Below are positions 14,645-17,267 of a DNA stretch of 17,267 nt, piece by piece (within the stretch, counting starts at the first letter, position 1; each line of letters starts with the position of its first letter). Below the pieces are notes generated by a model that did not search any database, was not told where the DNA came from, and saw only the letters and a program-made list of their open reading frames with translations. The stretch comes from Thiotrichaceae bacterium (lineage in GTDB: Bacteria; Pseudomonadota; Gammaproteobacteria; Thiotrichales; Thiotrichaceae). The translations under genes were made by a program, and so were the position numbers. The stretch is from NCBI GenBank assembly GCA_027024625.1, contig JALVRY010000147.1, positions 1-17,267 on the forward strand, in the 5' to 3' direction.

Positions 14645-16393
14645 GTGCAAACAGGGTCAACGATTCAGAATAAAAATAAAGACAGTTTGATCATAGAAAC
14701 ATTTTTTGACAAGACATTTATCGTTATTTTGGGCTTGATATTACTTGTCGCAGCAAATTATCTGATAGTGACATCAGGTGGAAATGGTTTTCACCTGCCA
14801 CCTAATATTGCAGTTTGGGCATGTCTTTCTGTCTTGATCTTGTTATCACTCTACAAAATATTGTTGACTGATACGCTTATAATTTCCCCCTTATTATTAC
14901 CACTGCTGATACTCTGTGTATTGTTAATTGCACCTGGGTTAGTTAATACGCAAGCTGATACTCAGGAGGTCATATTACGAATAATGCAAGTAGTAGGCTT
15001 TTTTCTGGTATTTTTTACACTAAGTCAGTATCGGCTATCATCAAAACAGAAAACCCTCTTTTTTTACCTGATTATCATCGCAGCATTGGTGCAGATTATT
15101 TATGTTCTGGCACAGAAATATCATAACCTTGAGAATACACCCGAATTTCTAATGTTATATCTAGGTGTTGATAAACCACCTGTGGGTGGTTTTTTACAAG
15201 TCAATGCATTATCGATATTTTTGGTTACATCAATCTTGATTTCTTTATACCTTGTCACATGCAAAACATTTATAAAAGACAGTCTACTTGCAAAACTGTT
15301 GCTAGTACTTGTCATGCTAGGCAGTGGTTTTGTACTAGCAATTATTAGTTCTCGTGCAGCACTGCTCGCACTGGGGATTAGTGTACCACTTATGCTATTT
15401 GCCGCTTGGAATCGTTTTAAACAACAAAAGTACTGGACGAATATTTTACTAGTAACCTTGTTTGCTAGTTTGACATTGGGTTTTCTGTTAGATACAGGGG
15501 TAAACCGTCTGAAGCATAAACATATGACATCACGTTTGATGGCATGGTCATTATCAATTGAAGCAATTAAAGAAAAACCGCTACTTGGGCACGGACTGGG
15601 AGAGTTTGCAAAAGCTTTTTTTGATCAGGTAGAGCGCTACTCTCACCAAAATCCACAACAGAAGTTAAATGGTAGTCTAGGTTTGTGGACACATCCGCAT
15701 AATGAAATACTTTATTGGGGTGTAGAAAGTGGCATAATCGCTATGCTGGGTATTATTGGCATTAGCACTTACTACCTGTTTTTAATATTTAGACAGTACC
15801 CCAAGCGGCAGGTATTCCTCTACCTTGCCCTGTTATTTCCCATTGGTTTATCCACTATGGTATCGCTACCCTTTTATTTATCAACACTACTCATGGTAGT
15901 TTTTGTCTTTATATTGTTAGTGCCGTTACAAAAGCTAGACATTCAAAAAGTAATCTCAATACCTAGATTAGCTAAAAAATCACTAATTATTATATCTGGT
16001 GTATTAGTAGTATTTTATCTATGGTTTCTCAAAGAAGTTAATCAGGGCTCTATCGCTATCACTCGTTATGAGTATATTGAGAATGCACCTTATGCCTTAT
16101 TGCAAAATAATTTTAATAACCCTTATTGGGGAAAAACGGCTCATAATTATGCACATCAGGCTGTTATGGCAGATTTATTAAATAAAGGAAATATCAAAGA
16201 AGCAAGAAAACATCTACATTGGTTTGAAGAACAATTAATACATGAAGAAGAACCGATGTACTATGATATTTTGCTCAATAGCTACAGAGTATTTAATGAA
16301 GCTAATAATTATGAAAAACTTAGGCAAAAAGCTGTTTTACGGTATCCAGCACGTTTTGATCAGTATGAACCTGCAGACATAAAGAAAAAATAA
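14645..16393 (+). CDS. pglL: PglL-type pilin O-oligosaccharyltransferase (Wzy_C superfamily)
   Basis: A 582-residue polytopic inner-membrane enzyme that moves a lipid-linked glycan onto a periplasmic protein, here most likely pilin. Many hydrophobic helices run from about 24 to 465. The PglL-type GGFLQVNALSIF block is at 181-192. The Wzy_C region holds SRLMAW (296-301), LLGHGLGEF (313-321) and the periplasmic WTHPHNE motif (348-354), with His352 the likely counterpart of the essential PglL histidine. The soluble C-terminal tail (about 485-582) resembles the Wzy_C_2 domain. The start is GTG at 14645 with AAAAGGG eight bases before; the two nearby ATGs are out of frame. It converges with a pilin gene only 16 bp away and is divergent from the tfpX/Z-like gene, a pilin-modification locus. 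An O-antigen polymerase or ligase is the alternative, but the context favours PglL. Confidence 0.88.
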   Translation: MQTGSTIQNKNKDSLIIETFFDKTFIVILGLILLVAANYLIVTSGGNGFHLPPNIAVWACLSVLILLSLYKILLTDTLIISPLLLPLLILCVLLIAPGLVNTQADTQEVILRIMQVVGFFLVFFTLSQYRLSSKQKTLFFYLIIIAALVQIIYVLAQKYHNLENTPEFLMLYLGVDKPPVGGFLQVNALSIFLVTSILISLYLVTCKTFIKDSLLAKLLLVLVMLGSGFVLAIISSRAALLALGISVPLMLFAAWNRFKQQKYWTNILLVTLFASLTLGFLLDTGVNRLKHKHMTSRLMAWSLSIEAIKEKPLLGHGLGEFAKAFFDQVERYSHQNPQQKLNGSLGLWTHPHNEILYWGVESGIIAMLGIIGISTYYLFLIFRQYPKRQVFLYLALLFPIGLSTMVSLPFYLSTLLMVVFVFILLVPLQKLDIQKVISIPRLAKKSLIIISGVLVVFYLWFLKEVNQGSIAITRYEYIENAPYALLQNNFNNPYWGKTAHNYAHQAVMADLLNKGNIKEARKHLHWFEEQLIHEEEPMYYDILLNSYRVFNEANNYEKLRQKAVLRYPARFDQYEPADIKKK

Positions 16394-16409
16394 TTTGCCC
16401 ACTGAAATG

Positions 16410-16844
16410 TTAACAGCCCTTAGGCTTAACTGTAGATGGGAGAGTAGTTGTGCAAGTCCAGAAGGAAATACCACCTGATATAGTATGTGAGAATGTAACG
16501 GTTTTATTTTCAACCTGTGCACTACCTTTACTAAAGGTAAAAACAAGATCACCGTCTGCATTGTTAGTATTAGCAACACTAATTGCACCATAGGTTCCAA
16601 AAATGGCACTTCCCATATTCTGCTGTAGTTCATTTGTAGTAGTAGGAAAAGTACCCAAAGGATCTATAAAATTAACTTTAACATCTTTTCTAGCAGCATC
16701 AAGCAAAATAACACTTTCAACAACTTGGGTACGTGAAATATAGTCCTGATACGCAGGTAGTGCAATGGCCGATAGTACACCGATCATTACTACAACTACC
16801 ATCAGCTCAATTAGGGTAAACCCTTTTTGCTTTAAATATTTCAT
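16410..16844 (-). CDS. Type IV pilin (PilA-like)
   Basis: A prepilin of 144 residues. The leader MKYLKQKG is cut by PilD before Phe9, and the mature protein begins FTLIELMVVVVMIG with Glu13 (mature Glu5) needed for assembly. The hydrophobic helix runs to about 31, followed by ALPAYQDYISRTQV. The C-terminal disulfide loop is probably Cys131-Cys144, the last residue. ATG at 16842-16844 is the start; the frame extends four codons further to a TTG, which would lengthen the leader unnaturally. The Shine-Dalgarno sequence is weak. It is convergent with pglL (16 bp) and downstream of a second pilin, from which a terminator separates it, so the two are probably expressed separately. Whether this or the neighbour is the major pilin cannot be told. 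Confidence 0.95.
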   Translation of the reverse strand: MKYLKQKGFTLIELMVVVVMIGVLSAIALPAYQDYISRTQVVESVILLDAARKDVKVNFIDPLGTFPTTTNELQQNMGSAIFGTYGAISVANTNNADGDLVFTFSKGSAQVENKTVTFSHTISGGISFWTCTTTLPSTVKPKGC

Positions 16845-16872
16845 GCTATTTGCCAAACTTAATATTTCCCAA

Positions 16873-16909
16873 AAAAATAAGGCAGAGGAATCTCTACCTT
16901 ATTTTTTTT
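16873..16909 (-). terminator. Terminator between the two pilin genes
   Basis: AATAAGG-AGAG pairs with CTCT-CCTTATT around a four-base loop (a G-U pair in minus-strand RNA), with runs of A and T on either side. It gives an intrinsic terminator about 25 bases after the upstream pilin's stop, with a T-tract in both directions. Confidence 0.85.
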
Positions 16910-16933
16910 AAGTAATACCAGATTACTTAATGA

Positions 16934-17267
16934 TTATTTACAACCTTTAGGTGCAAATTTAGCAAGCAGAGTACCTTTCTTTGTGCCAGGTGCAGATGCT
17001 GTTGCGTCACAAGTCCAATTACCGATACCGTTAGATACAGCGCGATTATAGTAAACTTTTTTAGTTGTAATCTGGGCGTTTGTGTTACCATTAAACGTAT
17101 ATTCAACATATCCCGCACCCGCTGAACCGCTATTTTTAGCATCTGTAATATCACCATATTTTCCTGCAAGTGTAACACCTTGACTACCAAGAGCGGCTTT
17201 AGTTGTTGGGAAAGCAGTAGCATCATCAGCAACAATAGTTTCGATAGTTGTTTTAGCTCCATCAAGC
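16934..17267 (-). CDS. Second type IV pilin, C-terminal part (5' end outside window)
   Basis: The frame that enters at the window edge and stops at TAA 16934-16936 gives 110 residues of a pilin-like globular domain. It starts LDGAKTTIETIV (end of the alpha-1 helix) and carries VEYTFNG near 54-60. The pilin-type disulfide pair is NWTCDATA (Cys86) and APKGCK (Cys109). The order of elements parallels the next pilin (LLDAARK, FTF, FWTC, PKGC), so the two are paralogues, though their middle parts differ. The N-terminal leader and hydrophobic helix lie beyond the edge. Another open frame on the same strand (16927-17265) overlaps it but gives a leucine-rich peptide with no pilin features and is rejected. 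Confidence 0.92.
   Translation of the reverse strand, partial: LDGAKTTIETIVADDATAFPTTKAALGSQGVTLAGKYGDITDAKNSGSAGAGYVEYTFNGNTNAQITTKKVYYNRAVSNGIGNWTCDATASAPGTKKGTLLAKFAPKGCK

Noticed and set aside
16927..17265. Minus-strand open frame giving a Leu/Gln/Lys-rich peptide
   Set aside because: It is out of frame with the clear pilin sequence on the same strand, which has the cysteine pair, YTF block and PKGCK ending.

Overview
The window comes from a moderately AT-rich gammaproteobacterium. It carries a DapE/DapD lysine pathway, HolC downstream of PepA, type IV pilins with a TfpX/TfpZ (FimB-like) accessory protein, a PglL-type O-oligosaccharyltransferase and a type III glutamine synthetase. A Thiotrichales- or Cardiobacteriales-like lineage would fit, but this is inference from gene content only. 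There is no tRNA, rRNA, CRISPR array or transposase gene.

Layout. (1) 1-3.4 kb: the end of an unidentified plus-strand gene with a possible RCK_C-like tail, then three minus-strand genes: a patatin-like phospholipase, dapE and a small three-helix membrane protein of the Pycsar-effector (PycTM, DUF5706) type. No nucleotide cyclase is visible beside the two possible immune effectors. (2) 3.4-6.2 kb: a 557-bp divergent region and then glnN. That region holds an NtrC-like site, a good sigma-54 promoter and, just after the predicted transcription start, a 158-bp fold-back insertion that would be transcribed as part of the glnN leader. (3) 6.2-7.3 kb: a UUCG terminator, a 20-bp perfect inverted repeat, dapD and two hairpins. 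(4) 7.3-9.1 kb: cbiX on the minus strand, divergent from a purine-salvage pair, apt plus a TTG-start nucleosidase. (5) 9.0-13.5 kb: a second fold-back element whose edge lies exactly on the stop codon of a small gene, then a minus-strand series read as small ORF, pyrF, glycosyltransferase 9, pepA, holC, hypothetical. The pyrF transcript has a good sigma-70 promoter overlapped by an 11+11 bp perfect palindrome centred on the predicted start of transcription. (6) 13.6 kb to the end: a type IV pilus block with tfpX/Z-like (minus), pglL (plus, divergent), a pilin (minus, convergent with pglL) and the 3' part of a second pilin separated from the first by a strong terminator.

How the genes connect: GlnN assimilates ammonium and its upstream DNA looks NtrC/sigma-54 controlled. 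DapD and DapE are two steps of the succinylase route to diaminopimelate and lysine. The nucleosidase and Apt would turn methylthioadenosine or adenosyl-homocysteine into adenine and then AMP. PglL and the TfpX/Z-like protein probably act on the adjacent pilins.

The least ordinary content is the DNA between the genes. Two insertions of about 158 bp fold back along their whole length and share a central ATAGCCGWGCT core, yet have different terminal repeats and target duplications. A hairpin copy of one of the ends stands alone in front of the PycTM gene.
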